Notes: generated from the sequence alone by a model not told the origin. DNA of 64,000 nt from Xylocopa sonorina (GCF_050948175.1 NW_027490239.1:558001-622000); one strand, 5' to 3'; positions 20,606 through 32,580 are shown, counted from the stretch's first letter. Numbers and translations are program-made.

Positions 20606-22031
20606 GCTCGAACGTGCCGCATTCACTGCACTGCCACACGAACAGAAACATTACATCCACGTAGTATGCAACTCCGCCTCCTGTCGGAGAGATCGAGGCG
20701 TCCGATCCTTTGGAGATTGTACGTAAACCGGAACTACATTCGTTCCAAAATAAAAATTATAAGAGTCCTGATATATGGATGAAACAAACGCAAAGCGTAT
20801 ACAGCCAAGAATAACCTTCCTTCGGTCGGGATCCGTTATGTTCATAGAGGAATAACATCACAGCAGCCTCGTTGTCGAGAGTCTGAAACCCGCCGTTGTG
20901 AGATCGAATTTTGCATGCTCGCTTCGTGTTGTCAGATAAATGTATAGACCGCTAGAGGCTGTCCTGCCGTACGAGATTCCTAACGAACTTACGAATTTTT
21001 TTTCGTTTACCTGAGCTACGGAGCCGACTCGACTGGATGGTATATGGCAATTTGAAAGAGTCACGTACTTTTTCGGTCGACCGTGTGTCGTTCGTTCGGA
21101 GGGGACGTTTCCGTCGCTGAGCCTCGTTGTCGAGAGTCTCGAAACCCGCCGTTGCGAGATCGAACTTTACTTGCTCGCTTCGCGTTGTCGGGAAAAATAT
21201 ATACCGCTCGAGGCTGTTGTTGGGCGAACGGTGGAGCGTCCTAACGAATGTACGAATTTTTTTTTCGTTTACCTGAGCCTTGTTGGAATCGACACAACTG
21301 GGTGGTATTGGAATTTTGAAGAGACCGTCGTCGTCGTTCGTTCGTTCGGAGGGGACGATTCGTCGCTCGCGCCCAAGCCTCGTTGTCGAGAGTCTGAGAA
21401 AAACCCGCCATTGCGAGGTCGAATAATTTTATACTCGCTTCGTGTTGCCGGGGAAAACTCTTATAGACCGCCTCGAGACTGTGCGCGAAGACGACGAGTA
21501 TCCCATCGATGATAACATTGTTATGTTCACCCGAACGAGAGCGTCTTGTCGATCTCGAAAGCAATACGCCGCTGGGTGTTTGGTTTTTTTTCTTCTCAGT
21601 TTGACGCGCACGTTCATTCTAGAGGGGACGATTCCGCGTTGCCCGTTGTCTTCGTTGTAGAGAGTCTGTAATCCCGCCGTTGTGAGCTCGAACAGTTTAT
21701 GTTCGCTTCGCGTTGCCGGGAGGAAAAAGACCGCCTCGAGGCTGCTGGTACGCGGAGGAGTCCTAACGAATTTTTGAAAGATTTTTTTTCTCTTCATACC
21801 TGGACGCGCGTGTGCATTTTTCGTAACTTTGAAGGAGACCTTACGCGACAACCAGCGGCGTATGCGTTTCATCCGTAGGATCGATATATCGTGTTGCCTC
21901 GAACTCCGTCGAGCGGTGAAAGCCGCCACGGTTCGGCGACGCCCGCGTCTCTTTCATCGGAGACGTTTGGGTATCGACTTGTTCGAACTTTAGTACCAAG
22001 AGACTTAAAGATCAATAAAATATACATATAC
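20606..22031 (+). other. ITS1 region with four subrepeats of about 256 bp
   Basis: Repeats start at 20866, 21121, 21377 and 21648 with 'cctcgttgtcgagagtct' or close variants (spacing 255, 256, 271). Each continues 'acccgcc.ttg.gagatcgaa', 'ctcgcttcg.gttg', 'gaccgc', a T-rich run and 'cctgagc'. The block ends at the 5.8S remnant, so its position is that of ITS1. The conserved end of 18S, which should precede ITS1, is not found anywhere upstream, so the unit is truncated. Open frames on both strands here are shadows. Confidence 0.7.
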
Positions 22032-22142
22032 GATTATCCTGAACGGTGGATCACTTGGCTCAAGAACGCAGCTAATTGCGCGACAACGTGTGAACTGCAG
22101 GACACATGAACATCGACATTTCGAACGCACATTGCGGTCGTT
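22032..22142 (+). rRNA. 5.8S rRNA pseudogene with two internal deletions
   Basis: The core 'gtgtgaactgcaggacacat' and 'aacatcgacatttcgaacgc' identifies insect 5.8S. After 'ggtggatcacttggctc' the universally conserved block of about 11 nt ('atgggtcgatg' in other Hymenoptera, from memory) is missing, so 'ggctc' joins 'aagaacgcag' at 22061. After 'cattgcgg' (22138) some 40 nt, including the 3' part of the molecule that pairs with 28S, are missing and the text goes directly to 'tcgttcctgctgtcg'. A substitution (gcgacaacg for gcgtcaacg) is also seen. At about 110 nt instead of about 155-160, it cannot make a normal 5.8S. Confidence 0.85.
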
Positions 22143-22608
22143 CCTGCTGTCGTTCATTCTCGAATTAAATTACGAACGTTTCTGAGTTCGGGCGGCACCG
22201 AGAAAGGGAGGAAGAGGAGCGATACGCGACGTACGAGTGATCGTTGGACGTTCGTCCAAGTCGTCTGTGGCCGTGCCAAGGCAATCTGCGATTGGCAACG
22301 TGTGTGCGCGTGCGGGGTGCGTAAACGTGTTCACGGAACTCGACGGTGTGTCGATCACGAACTCGCGTGAGTTCTTCGTGGCGTCGTGAGTCGTCCGTTA
22401 AACGGACGACCGCCCACGGGAACCGCTTCGTGTTTCGATCGGCGATTTTGTTCCGCGTTCCGAATTCGCACACCCGCCACACGCATCGCCTTCGCCTGCC
22501 TTTAGCGCACGATACGAACATGCCGCGCGCTCGACGTCATTTAAAATGAATTGTTTTTTTCACGCCGCAAGACCGAGGGAGAATTCTCGGTCGAGAGAGA
22601 AGAGATAT

Positions 22609-22656
<48 letters not shown>

Positions 22657-23743
22657 CATCGTCGTAACGCGAGGGATGATGATGCGCATCCGATCGTTCG
22701 AAGTTCTCCTCGTACAGCTCCAGGGTGTTCGATCAGAATAACCCGTTCTCTCTGTTCTCTCCGCGCGTGTATACCATGTTTCCGCGAGGGAAGAAAAGAT
22801 CTCTCGCGCGGACCGTCACTCGAACATAGACCGTCGTTGCGCCCGTGTAGCGTCGCAACGTTTCTGGCCTGTGACGCTTGTCCGCGCTTCGGAGACCTCC
22901 CGAAGCGAAACTCGAATCGGTAACACGAGCGACAAAGGAGAGAGTTTTCAGAGCAGATACGGGAAGATTGGCTCCCCTTTGGCGAGGCTCGAGTTTTTCT
23001 TCTACGAGGTGCCGCAAGGTACTACTGCCCTACTTCGTGATCATCGAGTGCATTGGTCACCCCATGTCTTCGTTGTCGAGACGGGACCGCGCGACCAAAA
23101 GCCGGTCATCCAGCCCCCGGAAGCGCAGCTTGCGCTACGATCGCATCGTACGCTTTTCCACGCGTGCGTTCCCTTTTATTTCCTGTTCACGCAGCAGAGA
23201 GATTCGTGCGGGCGCTAGAAACTCGGCCTGTCCTTCGTTCTGAAGGATCAAGGTAATAAAATCGGGGAAAAAGGAGTCGCTCCGTTTCGATCTCTGCGTG
23301 TTACGCGCGCAAGGTTGGGAACCGCTGGAGAGTATAAACAGTTGTTGATCGTTCGCAGGTACGACGATAAAGAGGACGGATGTTAAAGACACGCCGGTAG
23401 CTTGGTCGTCTATCAAGAGTCTCGTATTTTTTCTTTTATATTTTTTACGAATCTTATATAAAAGAAATACCGACACACGAAAGACATTGGCGAGGTGCAT
23501 AAAACGCATCGACAAGAACAACAACGAAGAGAGGTGCGTGTAGTTTTTTCTTGCCGGTTTCTCGAGCGGTAAATCAAAGGATCGCTCTGTCGGAGATGGA
23601 CGAAAATTCTTTTCGTCGTCTGCCGTCCCCGTTCGCCAATGCTCTCTCCTCGTCTTGTATATATTATACATACGAATCTCTTTTTACCTTCTCTCCGTAA
23701 GCGAGCTCGATGGCACGAATGAATTTCGTGCGTCACGTAGAGA
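22143..23743 (+). other. ITS2
   Basis: This spacer lies between the 5.8S remnant and the start of 28S, about 1.6 kb long, GC-rich with many CG-rich hairpins. A GA microsatellite of about 40 bases is at 22612-22653. Long ITS2 of this size is known from bees. The many open frames on both strands (for example 22546-22923, 23135-23671 and 23413-23919) reflect composition and show no domain. Confidence 0.8.
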
Positions 23744-23762
23744 CGACCTTGGATTAGGTGAG

Positions 23763-23796
<34 letters not shown>

Positions 23797-24084
23797 TAAA
23801 GAAACTAACCAGAATTTCCTTAGTAGCTGCGAGCGAACAGGAATGAGCCCAACACTGAATCTCGCGGTTCCGCCGCTGGGAAATGTAGTATTCGGGACGA
23901 TCCGTTTATCCCGAGACAACGAACCGCGTCCAAGTCCATCTTGAATGGGGCCATTTACCCACAGAGGGTGCCAGGCTCGTAGCGACCGGTACGCGTTTCG
24001 GGAGGATCTCTCCTTAGAGTCGGGTTGCTTGAGAGTGCAGCCCTAAGTGGGTGCTAAACTCCATCTAAGGCTAAATACGACCAC

Positions 24085-24126
<42 letters not shown>

Positions 24127-24861
24127 AACTTTGAAGAGAGAGTTCAAGAGTACGTGAAACCGTTCAGGGGTAAACCTGAGAAACCCAAAAGATCGAATGG
24201 AGAGATTCATCGACGACGATACTGGCTCCCGATGGCGCGCGATGCCCCGGTGGTACCCTCGCGGTTCCACAGCGGGCGGCACGCCGTCGTCGGCGAACGT
24301 TTCGGTGATGTAGTCGTACACTTCTACCCTAGTAGAACATCGCGACCCGTTGCGCGTCGGTCTACAGACCGAGTGGGCGCCTGTGGCGTCTCAATCTTGC
24401 GCACGCGACAGACCCTCGGTCACCCGGCCGGCTGCGCGACGGTACTCGTACGGTATCGGGCCGCAACCAATCTATTCTCGAATGTATGTGCGTCTAGCCC
24501 GCCGCAAGATCGGTCAGACTACCCGGTGGTACGGACTTTGCGCCGGCGCCGGGCCTGGCCAGCTGTTAGCAGGCGATGTCCTCGGAATGGCCAGGCTTCG
24601 AATTACCGGTCGGCGATGCTACTGCTTTGGGTACTCTCAGGAACCGTCTTCAAACACGGACCAAGGAGTCTAACATGTGCGCGAACCATTGGGATTATTA
24701 AAACCTAAAGGCGAAATGAAAGTGAAAGTCGGCCTTCACGTCGACCAAGGGAGGATGGGCCGCGTACCCATGCGGCCTCGCACTTCCGGGGCTTCTCGTT
24801 CTCATCGCGAGAAGAGGCGCACCTAGAGTGGACCCGGAACTAGGTATAGGGGCGAAAGACT

Positions 24862-24914
<53 letters not shown>

Positions 24915-25234
24915 CACTCAAAGAGACATACTTGAACATATGTGCGATGAGTCTCATCTGGTAAAGCGAATGATTAGAAGCCTTGGGGCCGAAACGACCT
25001 CAACCTATTCTCAAACTTTAAATGGGTGAGATCTCTGGCTTGCTTGAACGAACTTGAACTATGAAGCCACGAGATCTCGGATCAGAGTGCCAAGTGGGCC
25101 AATTTTGATAAGCAGAACTGGCGCTGTGGGATGAACCAAACGCAGAGTTAAGGCGCATAAGTCGACGCTTATGGGATACCATGAAAGGCATTGGTTGCTT
25201 AAGACAGCAGGACGGTGTCCATGGAAGTTGGAAT

Positions 25235-25272
<38 letters not shown>

Positions 25273-26394
25273 CTAGCCCTGAAAATGGATGGCGCTGAAG
25301 CGTCGCGCCTATACTCCGCCGTCAATGGCAAGTGGGAAGGCACGCGAAAACATGTCGGTCCTTCATGAAGCTCTGACGAGTAGGAGGGTCGCGGCGATGT
25401 GCGCAGAAGGGTCTGGGAGTGAGCCTGCCTGGAGCCGGCGTCGGTGCAGATCTTGGTGGTAGTAGCAAATACTCCAGCGAGGACCTGGAGGACTGATGTG
25501 GAAAAAGGTTTCGTGTGAACAGCCGTTGCACACGAGTCAGTCGATCCTAAGCCCTAAGAGAAATCTTACGTAAATGTGGTGTACTAAAAGCAACAATCTC
25601 GAAGGAACAATACACAAAAATAAAGTGAGCGAAGGACACACACCCATTGGGCGAAAGGGAATCCGGTTCCTATTCCGTAACCCGGCAGCGGAACCGTATA
25701 CCAATCCGGGCCCTCATAAGAGTGTTCGTCGGGGTAACCCAAAATGACCTGGAGACGCCGTCGGGAGGTGCGGGGAGAGTTTTGTTTTCTGTATAAGCGT
25801 TCGAATTCCCTGGAAACCTCTAGCAGGTAAATAGGGTTTGGAACGCGAAGAGCACCGCAGTTGCGGCGATGTTCGCATCTTTCCCTCGGACCTTGAAAAT
25901 CCAGGAGAGGGCCACGTGGAGGTGTCGCGCCGGTTCGTACCCATATCCGCAGCAGGTCTCCAAGGTGAAGAGCCTCTAGTCGGTAGATTAATGTAGGTAA
26001 GGGAAGTCGGCAAATTGGATCCGTAACTTCGGAATAAGGATTGGCTTTGAGAAGCGGGGCGTGTCGGACTTGGTCGGGAAGTGGGTTTGGCTGACGTGCC
26101 GGGCCTGGGCGAGCTGAACGGGCCGCTGCTTCGTAACCTGCATGCGTAACCCGGAATCTGAGCTCGGTCCCGTGCCTTGGCCTCCCACGGATCTTCTTTG
26201 CTGCGAGGCTTCAGCGGCGGTTCGCCGTAGTTGTCGTCCTCTTCGGCCGCCATTCAACGCTCAGCTCAGAACTGGCACGGACTAGGCGAATCCGACTGTT
26301 TAAATGAAACAAAGCATTGCGATGGCCCCCAAGGGTGTTTACGCAATGTGATTTCTGCCCAGTGTTCTGAATGTCAACGTGAAGAAATTCAAAA

Positions 26395-26435
<41 letters not shown>
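23744..26435 (+). rRNA. 28S rRNA, 5' part, interrupted at the R2 site (pseudogene)
   Basis: It begins 'cgaccttggattaggtgaga' and continues with 'ctgaatttaagcatattact', 'accgtgagggaaagttgaaa' (24105), 'ctagtagctggttccctccg' (24872) and 'gggagtaactatgactctct'. It stops at 26435 in 'ctcttaag', the R2 target, where an R2 5' end follows. Several normally invariant bases are changed: 'gtgctaaact' for 'gtggtaaact' (24051), 'caaaaaagcgcggg' for 'caaccaagcgcggg' (26389), 'tcaacgtgaag' for 'tcaaagtgaag'. Together with the interruption and the deletions downstream, this indicates a non-functional copy. The consensus is recalled, not aligned. Confidence 0.9.
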
Positions 26436-26560
26436 AATGCCCGCGGCTTCATCGGCGCCTTCCCTCCGGCTCAGCCGCCCGATTCTTAGGAATCGGACTT
26501 GCCCGCCTACCACCTCGTGGAGGTGCGGAGGGATAGGGAGCCACCTTACATCGAGTGGCG
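26409..26560 (+). ncRNA. Candidate HDV-like ribozyme at the R2-I 5' end
   Basis: R2 transcripts of many animals are cut from 28S co-transcripts by an HDV-like ribozyme at the element's 5' end, in some species with the cut inside upstream 28S. Here 28S 'ggcgg' (26409) can pair with 'ccgcc' (near 26474). 'ggcttc' (26445) can pair with 'ggagcc' (near 26538) with one wobble. 'cgg'/'ccg' can form a short stem around a pyrimidine-rich loop, and a perfect hairpin 'cgattc...gaatcg' follows. All these elements are kept in the second R2 (36331). The helices are proposed by eye; the catalytic joining region is not clearly conserved. Confidence 0.4.
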
Positions 26561-26747
26561 CCGATGGATCCGCATACATTCTTTCGAGAGTTATAGTTAC
26601 AGGGGTAGGATGCGTCTCAAATAGCCTCTCCTACCCAAGTCGCACGTCGTACCTCCTATAGGTTCTCGCAGGTAACATGGTTCCCCCTCCCTGGGGGGGG
26701 GGGGGTGCCATGGAGAAACGGCGTGCGGCGTTAGCGGCTCTTGGGGG

Positions 26748-27419
26748 TTGCCAGCCCTCTCGCGTCCTATTTGTGTTGGCCCAAGGGCTAAAACCAAGCC
26801 TCGGATGAACAAATCAAACGGTGAGCTCTCTGGCTCTGCCGTTCCAACACACAGTAGCTCTGGGAACGAAGAGATCTCATCCCACGCTTTATCTCAGCTC
26901 TCCGGAGTATCATGTCACCTTCCGGGATGCCCGAGAACATTTGGAAAAGCTATTGGGAGGTCCCTACATGAGAAGAAGGCCCATCCCGACTGGTATGACC
27001 AGTTGTGCAAGAAAGAGCCAGTGAAGGCTCGGTGGAATGAAGAAGAGCATACGCTTCTGGCGCGTAAGGAAGCTGAGCTGTCTGTCCAGGGTGTACGCAA
27101 TATTAATCAAGCGTTAGCTAAGGTGTTCACCGATCGATCGTATGACTCTATCAAGTCGCATAGGAAACAAGAGCAGTACAAAAAGTTAGTGCAAAAATTT
27201 GTTTTTGAGATGGAATCATCAACATCTGTTATTCCGGAACTGCCTATGGAGGACCGATCGGATTGTACCAACTATGATCAGGAGATCATGAATCACCTCA
27301 ATCTCCTAGCCATTCCATCTACGCAGGATTTCAGATCCGCTACGCTGGTGGATATATGCGACTCCATTGGGGGCATCGAAGCAGGAGATCTTCAAGTGCT
27401 TAACGCTCTATCTGCTTGA
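26748..27419 (+). pseudogene. R2-I N-terminal region: zinc finger and Myb domain
   Basis: Residues encoded at 26913-26984 form one C2H2 finger, 'CHLPGCPRTFGKAIGR' followed by H-X4-H (HEKKAH). At 27028-27180 comes the Myb-like DNA-binding domain ('ARWNEEEHTLLARKEAEL', 'DRSYDSIKSHRKQEQYKKL'). In R2 these two parts bind the 28S target. The frame ends at 27419, while the RT frame, in the +1 phase, already runs from 27367, so a one-base indel within 27367-27419 splits the protein. The true start is uncertain; 26748 is the first methionine of the open frame. Confidence 0.85.
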
Positions 27420-29499
27420 CACGTTTCCGGCGCGGAAACTGAAACAGAAGCCTGACATCGAAACACCTGTCAACACGAGCTTGTCACGTAGGAAGATGCG
27501 AAGAGCGGAATATGCGCGTATACAGGACCTGTGGAAGCGAAACCCCGCCCGATGTGTGCACTCCCTTCTGAAAGAGCATCGTCTGGAGCAGTCACCTCAG
27601 AAGCAAGTTATGGTCCCATTTTGGGAAAAGCTTCTGACCGAAACGTCGGATTCTTACCCGGATGGTGTGCAGGAGCGACAAGTGGAGAGCGATCTATGGG
27701 CCCCAGTAACGGAGAAAGAAATAAGATCTTCCTTTCCTAGAGTGACTACTGCGGCTGGTCCTGATGGTATTACGGCAAGGCTTCTTCGAAAGATACCCGT
27801 TTGGGTGATCGAAAGGATATTAAACATCATGATGTGGTGCAGGAGACTCCCAAAACACCTCATGGAGTCTACTACCACACTTATTCCGAAGAAGTCGGAC
27901 CCTGATAGCCCCGCCGATTTTCGACCAATAACAGTTTCGTCTGTTCTCGTTCGTATTTTACACAAAATACTGGCGAAAAGGATGGCGGCCAAGATACCAC
28001 TTGATCAGCGGCAGAGGTCCTTCCGTGAATCAGATGGGTGCTCAGAAAATATATTCCTCCTCAATGTGGCGCTTAGATATCATCATCAGTACAATAAGCC
28101 CTTATATCTGGCATCGATTGATGTGGCCAAAGCCTTTGATTCGGTATCACATCAAACCATTAGACATACATTACAGCTGTATGGAGCCCCGGTACCGCTG
28201 ATTGACTGCATTAAGGACGTCTATGACACCAACGTTACTCGGTTGGTATGTGGAACGTGGACATCGCATATGATCCACCCACAACGAGGTGTAAAGCAAG
28301 GTGATCCGCTATCGCCCTTCCTATTCAATCTTGTAATGGATCGATTATGGAAGAAGCTTCCGCCTGAAGTAGGCATTGAAATAGGCGACATGAAGATCAA
28401 TGCAGCAGCTTTTGCGGATGACCTTTTGCTATTTGCATCCACCAAGTCTGGAATGCAATTGGCTCTGGACACCACCTTAGAGTTCCTCCAAAGTTGTGGA
28501 ATGTCCATTAATGCGGCCAAATCGTTAACGGTTGTCCTTACGCCGGTTCCACACGAAAAGAAAACGATAGTGGATGCAAGTCTCTCTTTCTCATGTGGTG
28601 GAAGGAAGCTTCCTGCGCTCAAACGGACGGACCAATGGAAATACCTTGGTGTTCCATTCACTCCTGATGGGCGAGTGGCAGTGAATCCCAGTGCACAGTT
28701 AGCTGTCACGATGAAGACATTAACATCTGCTCCACTTAAGCCACAACAACGGCTCTTTGCGTTAAGAACTGTGGTACTACCCGGGCTGCACCACGTATTG
28801 GCGTTAGGTGCTATGAGAATAGGGGTGCTAAATAAGATCGATAAGATGGTAAGGCAGGCTGCAAGGAACTGTTTGCGTCTCCCATCCGATACGAATATAG
28901 CCTATTTTCACGCGAATGTTGGCGATGGTGGCCTCGGATTACCGTCCATGAGGTGGGAAATGCCTAAACAGCGCCTGGCCCGACTCACCGCACTACCACT
29001 ATCAGACGAAGCCAGGCAAACAGCTCCAGGACGCTTCCTCAAAAATGATGGAGCTCTACTCAGAACATCAGAGTCACTCAGGAAGCGATGGGCCAACAAG
29101 CTCTATGCGACGGTAGATGGTAGTCCTTTGAAGGAGTCATGCAAAACCCCACAACAACACCGATGGGTCTTTGAAGGAAATAGGTTTTTAACGGGTAAAG
29201 ATTTTATTAATCTTTGCCGTCTCAGGATAAATGCATTACCAACTCGCTCTAGAACATCAAGAGGTCGTACTCGAGACAGAAGATGTCGTGCAGGTTGTCC
29301 TGAACCGGAAACGCTAAACCATGTGCTGCAGTGTTGCCATCGAACACATGATGCCAGAATAAAAAGACATAACGCCATACCCAATTACGTCGCGAGGGGA
29401 CTTAGGACGAAGGGGTACGAAGTTGAGGAAGAACCCCACATTCAGACGGAAGAAGGTTTAAGAAAGCCGGACATCATCGCTAAGAACGGAAATGATTAG
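27367..29499 (+). pseudogene. R2-I reverse transcriptase, cut short in the endonuclease
   Basis: This uninterrupted 710-codon stretch contains 'RRKMRRAEYARIQDLW' (start of the RT-associated region), 'FRPITVSSVLVRILHKILA' (motifs 1-2), 'LASIDVAKAFDSVSH' (motif A), 'GVKQGDPLSPFLFNLVMD' (motif B) and catalytic 'FADD' at 28411-28422 (motif C). The C-terminal knuckle 'CRAGCPEPETLNHVLQC' follows. The restriction-like endonuclease then starts with 'RKPDI' (29461), but TAG at 29497-29499 stops translation 14 bases before the second catalytic aspartate (29512). RT residues look intact, so decay is recent relative to the surrounding DNA. Confidence 0.92.
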
Positions 29500-29912
29500 G
29501 CAGTTGTTATCGATGCGCAGGTCAACAGCGAACAAACGGATCTAAACAAGGCACACCTGAAGAAAATGGGTTATTATAAGAAGTACAACAGCTTGATAGG
29601 GGCTATTAAGAAACGGTATAACACGCAAATGGTGGTCTTTGAAACGATAACACTGTCTAGCAGAGGGATAGGGGGACCTCATTCCGCCGAAGGCCCGTTA
29701 AATAGGAAAATTATACGCAAGACCGAGCTCAAAGTAATATCAACGAGGGTACTTGTAGGGGGACTCAATGCTTACCGGAGGTTTAACGCTACCACCAGTA
29801 TGACATGGAGGCGGGTAGGCGTGGGATAGAGAAGTCTTTGTTCTCGATAGGTGTGCCTGCGTATCAGGCATAATGTCACGGTGACTTTGACTCTTTACAG
29901 GGCACCGTGATT
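29500..29912 (+). pseudogene. R2-I endonuclease C-terminus (after the stop) and 3' leader
   Basis: In the same frame, immediately after the TAG, the text continues 'AVVIDAQVNSEQTDLNKAH', containing the second acidic residue of the PD-(D/E)XK-like nuclease, and then 'KMGYYKKYNSLIGAIKKRY'. The frame closes at 29829. Continuity in one frame shows that a single base change ended the gene. The 3' leader from about 29830 to 29912 contains 'gtcacggtgactttgactct', a likely hairpin, before the A-rich tail. Confidence 0.8.
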
Positions 29913-29971
29913 AAAAAAAAAAAAAAAATAAAAAAAAAAAATAAAGGTCTCCTAGAACACCTCTGGGCCTC

Positions 29972-30609
29972 TTACTGCATAAGAAGCGCCCATTTCCCGA
30001 GCTCCCTGAGCATCACTTTCATTCGTTCTTCTATCCATAAAAGATTTTGACTAAGTTTGGAAAGATTTACGTCCCTTGCTACGAGTACACGTCTTACTGC
30101 GCGTGTCGCCCACTTCTTGATGTCTCCTCCGTACCTTGAGCCCACCCTTTCTGTGAGTGGAGTCGGATATGCTCCCACTCCCCATATAGGTAGCCGGTAT
30201 ACATTCAGATACTCATGCGTTTGCGTAACGCACGAAGCAATCCGTGGCACTCAGCTCTACATCCTTTTTCTTCTTCCCTATCCTCTAGTAGCTTCCGCTT
30301 GTAGTTACCGATTATCTGGATTGGTACGTGTGACAGGTCCCAGATATCACGGGGCTCCGGTAAAATGAAAGGGCTTCTAGGTGGCACTGGTTGCACCGGA
30401 GCGACTTCCACGAAGGATGAATGGGCATCCCCAACTAGTGTGGATTCCCTTATCCCCCAGGTCGACGCTAATTGACTCAACATTTTGCTCCTCTCAATTC
30501 CCCTGAGTTCCCAGCCGATCCTGGCGAACCTATCTTCCCATGCTTCCAGGTCTTTTTTAACTACGCGTAGCTCCTTCCTCACCTCTATTGTGCACAGTAA
30601 TCCGTTGCT
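29972..30609 (-). pseudogene. Virus-like polymerase, C-terminal region
   Basis: Two open minus frames (30582-30205 and 30250-29972) follow the polymerase core and overlap in different phases, so at least one frameshift separates them. They show no catalytic motif; the first contains a charged helical stretch near its start. The frame before it ends at 30610 with 'WLED'. By position this is the C-terminal extension of the polymerase, ending 26 bases before the element boundary. Function cannot be told from sequence. Confidence 0.55.
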
Positions 30610-31584
30610 CTAATCCTCGAGCCAGGCGCCCATCCTGCTGCAACGGTCTACTCCGCAGCCGCCCAGTGCACTAGGTGTTAGTGCGTATGCTGCACATTTG
30701 GCTTTTTCTAAGCCCTGGGCCTCAGCAAATTCTAGGTACAGCTCGGCACACCCCTTGGGAGAACCGGTTCTTAGTGACAGTAGATGCCACTGACTTAGAG
30801 CCGAGTAAAGTCGCTCTCCCGGTGTTAGCGGAGATGCCTGCACCGCGTTACGGAACCGGATATTCACGAAACTCCTCGCTAGATATCCGGTTACCCCGTC
30901 GCATTCATAACTTCTCCGCAAGAACTCCGCTCTCCCTAAGGATATATAGGTCTTTAGGGGGTGTACCTCATAACCTATGTGCTGGTAACAATCGATAATT
31001 TTTTGGATGAACGGCAGTGAAGTGGTGGCGAATATAACGTCGTCACCCTCAACGTAGAAGTGCTCTACGCTCTGGCGTCCGCCTACTATCACTTCCGCCA
31101 CCCTTTTAATAGCTCGAAAACTGCAGATGTTAAGCAGCGTATCGAGTACTGCAGTCCATCTCCATCCTGAAGGTAAGCCGTTCCGCCACGGGAAGCGCCT
31201 GTCCCCTATATAGACACAGGTACCCAGCTCAAATAGGCTATCCCATAGGGCCCCGAAAACGGCGTCGAACTCAGCGTTACCGACGGCTTGACTGATATGT
31301 CGTCCGACCTCGGCCAACACCACGCGGATAGAAGCGTGGCTCTGGTGCTGGTCGAAGCGTCCCTGGTCGAGCGGCACCTTATAGATATGTGGGCATCGCA
31401 CGGCATTTATCAAGTCGTAGTCGATCCGTTCGTTCCCCTCCTCGCCTGCGAATAATGTACTCAAAGGGGACCCGTACAAACCGACCTCGAGGTACGTAGA
31501 CAGCAAATTCATTTTACGGTTCACCTCGTTCCCCGTTTTTACCACTGCCCTGATCTCCCCCCCCCCCCCCTCGCTCTTCTGCAT
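30610..31584 (-). pseudogene. Virus-like RNA-dependent RNA polymerase core
   Basis: A 324-codon open frame carries the palm motifs in canonical order. Motif F-like basic text lies near the start ('EIRAVVKTGNEVNRK'). Motif A is 'DQGRFDQHQS' (about 31341-31370), motif B 'GLPSGWRWTAVLDTLLN' (about 31130-31180) and motif C 'EGDD' (GDD encoded at 31039-31047). A downstream 'AEFLRRSYECDG' resembles motif E. The GDD with SG...N in motif B excludes a reverse transcriptase and supports a double-stranded RNA virus of toti-like type. A run of 14 C on the plus strand (31557-31570) lies at the start, so local frame there is uncertain. In life the enzyme copies viral RNA inside the capsid. Confidence 0.85.
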
Positions 31585-32330
31585 TACGTGGAATACTCCC
31601 TTCGAGGGGGTTACCAGCTCCTGTCGTCACCCAGATAATAACCGTCGACTCCTTTGCCACGTGCTCTCTGTGTCTTTCGTCCTTCTACTTCTACCTTTGT
31701 TGGCATCCCAGTACCGGATTTCCCCTCCATCCACTTACAGCTCTGACCCACTCCCTTATACTTGGTATTTTCTTCGGGATGTGCCATTCTGTTTCCATCA
31801 AATGCCGAACTTCTTCGGCCAACAGTGACAAATGCCCCGATTTCCCTAGCGGTCCACCTAGCTTCAGTTCTTCTCCTAGCCAGGTGTACGTCTCAGGGCA
31901 TAGAGTATCCAGACTTTTATAAGGCAGAAATCCGTACCCCAGCTCCCAGTAGCAAAACTCCCTCCAGTAGGGAGTTATACTGGGGCCGCCCATCTTGTAG
32001 AGCCCGGTTTCCTTCTTCAACAAGGATTGCACTCCGTGCCTACAGGCGCCTGGGATCTCTCTTTTCAAGTCATTGAAACGTCCTACTATGGCGGACCCTA
32101 CTCTTGGCAATGCGGCATGGAAGATTAGGTGAATGTGATCCTACATAACCCCATGTCCCAAACTACATCCTCTACAACTGGGGTGTGTGCCTACCGGCTT
32201 CCGCAACTGAGTCAAAAACTCATCATAATCTAAACCCCAGCCAGGAAGTCCACACCCACAGTTCATGTCCGGGCAATACTCCTCCTTCAGTTTCTCTACC
32301 GCTTCATCTTACATGAGAGAGAAGAGGGCG
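31585..32330 (-). pseudogene. Virus-like polymerase, N-terminal region, frameshifted
   Basis: The open frame 32110-31691 is in a different phase from the polymerase core, so a frameshift and stop lie between 31691 and 31584. Upstream, to about 32330, coding-like text continues across further stop codons. It includes a cysteine-rich patch on the minus strand near 32240-32280. No catalytic motif is expected in this part. The capsid/polymerase border could not be placed exactly. Confidence 0.55.
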
Positions 32331-32580
32331 GAGGACCACTGGGACTCGGGGATGATCTGACCCTTCGAGCCCCAGTTTGCGCTTGATAAGCGTTCTAGCG
32401 CTTCGCGGCCGCAAGAGCACTCTGCATGCCCGGCCCTCCATGCTCTTCGAGCACCCCCGGCCTGGCAGCAACCTGTGCTACACTTGTCATAGCCGTCGCT
32501 CCCCGCTCCGCCTCCTTGACTTCCAGCAGTGGGGGATCCCTCCCCAGCTTCTCCTCCCTGCTCAGTCCTGGGTCTTTTTC

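Larger units (their letters stand above)
26436..29945 (+). mobile_element. R2-I: R2 retrotransposon in the 28S R2 site, with A-rich tail
   Basis: It joins 28S exactly after 'ctctcttaag', the R2 cleavage site, one G short of the usual junction. It has a 5' leader of about 310 bases, one coding region with a single N-terminal C2H2 finger, Myb domain, RT, CCHC knuckle and restriction-like endonuclease, a 3' leader and an A-rich tail (29913-29945). On the right, 28S 'tagccaaatg' does not follow as it should; reverse-oriented viral sequence does. The leader contains a run of 13 G (26693-26705). The single finger suggests the R2-D type. Confidence 0.9.

Noticed and set aside
20233..20660. Three overlapping minus frames of 82-129 codons
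   Set aside because: They come from a 58-bp tandem repeat without stop codons; overlapping frames on the same DNA are all equally open.
23135..24708. Frames of 168-184 codons across ITS2 and 28S
   Set aside because: They overlap clear rRNA and spacer sequence and have no domain.
25714..26253. 179-codon minus frame in 28S
   Set aside because: It is the reverse strand of well-conserved 28S rRNA sequence.
30610..31584. Polymerase-like frame as a reverse transcriptase
   Set aside because: The motifs have GDD and an SG...N motif B, whereas reverse transcriptases carry xxDD with F/YADD or YVDD and a different motif B.
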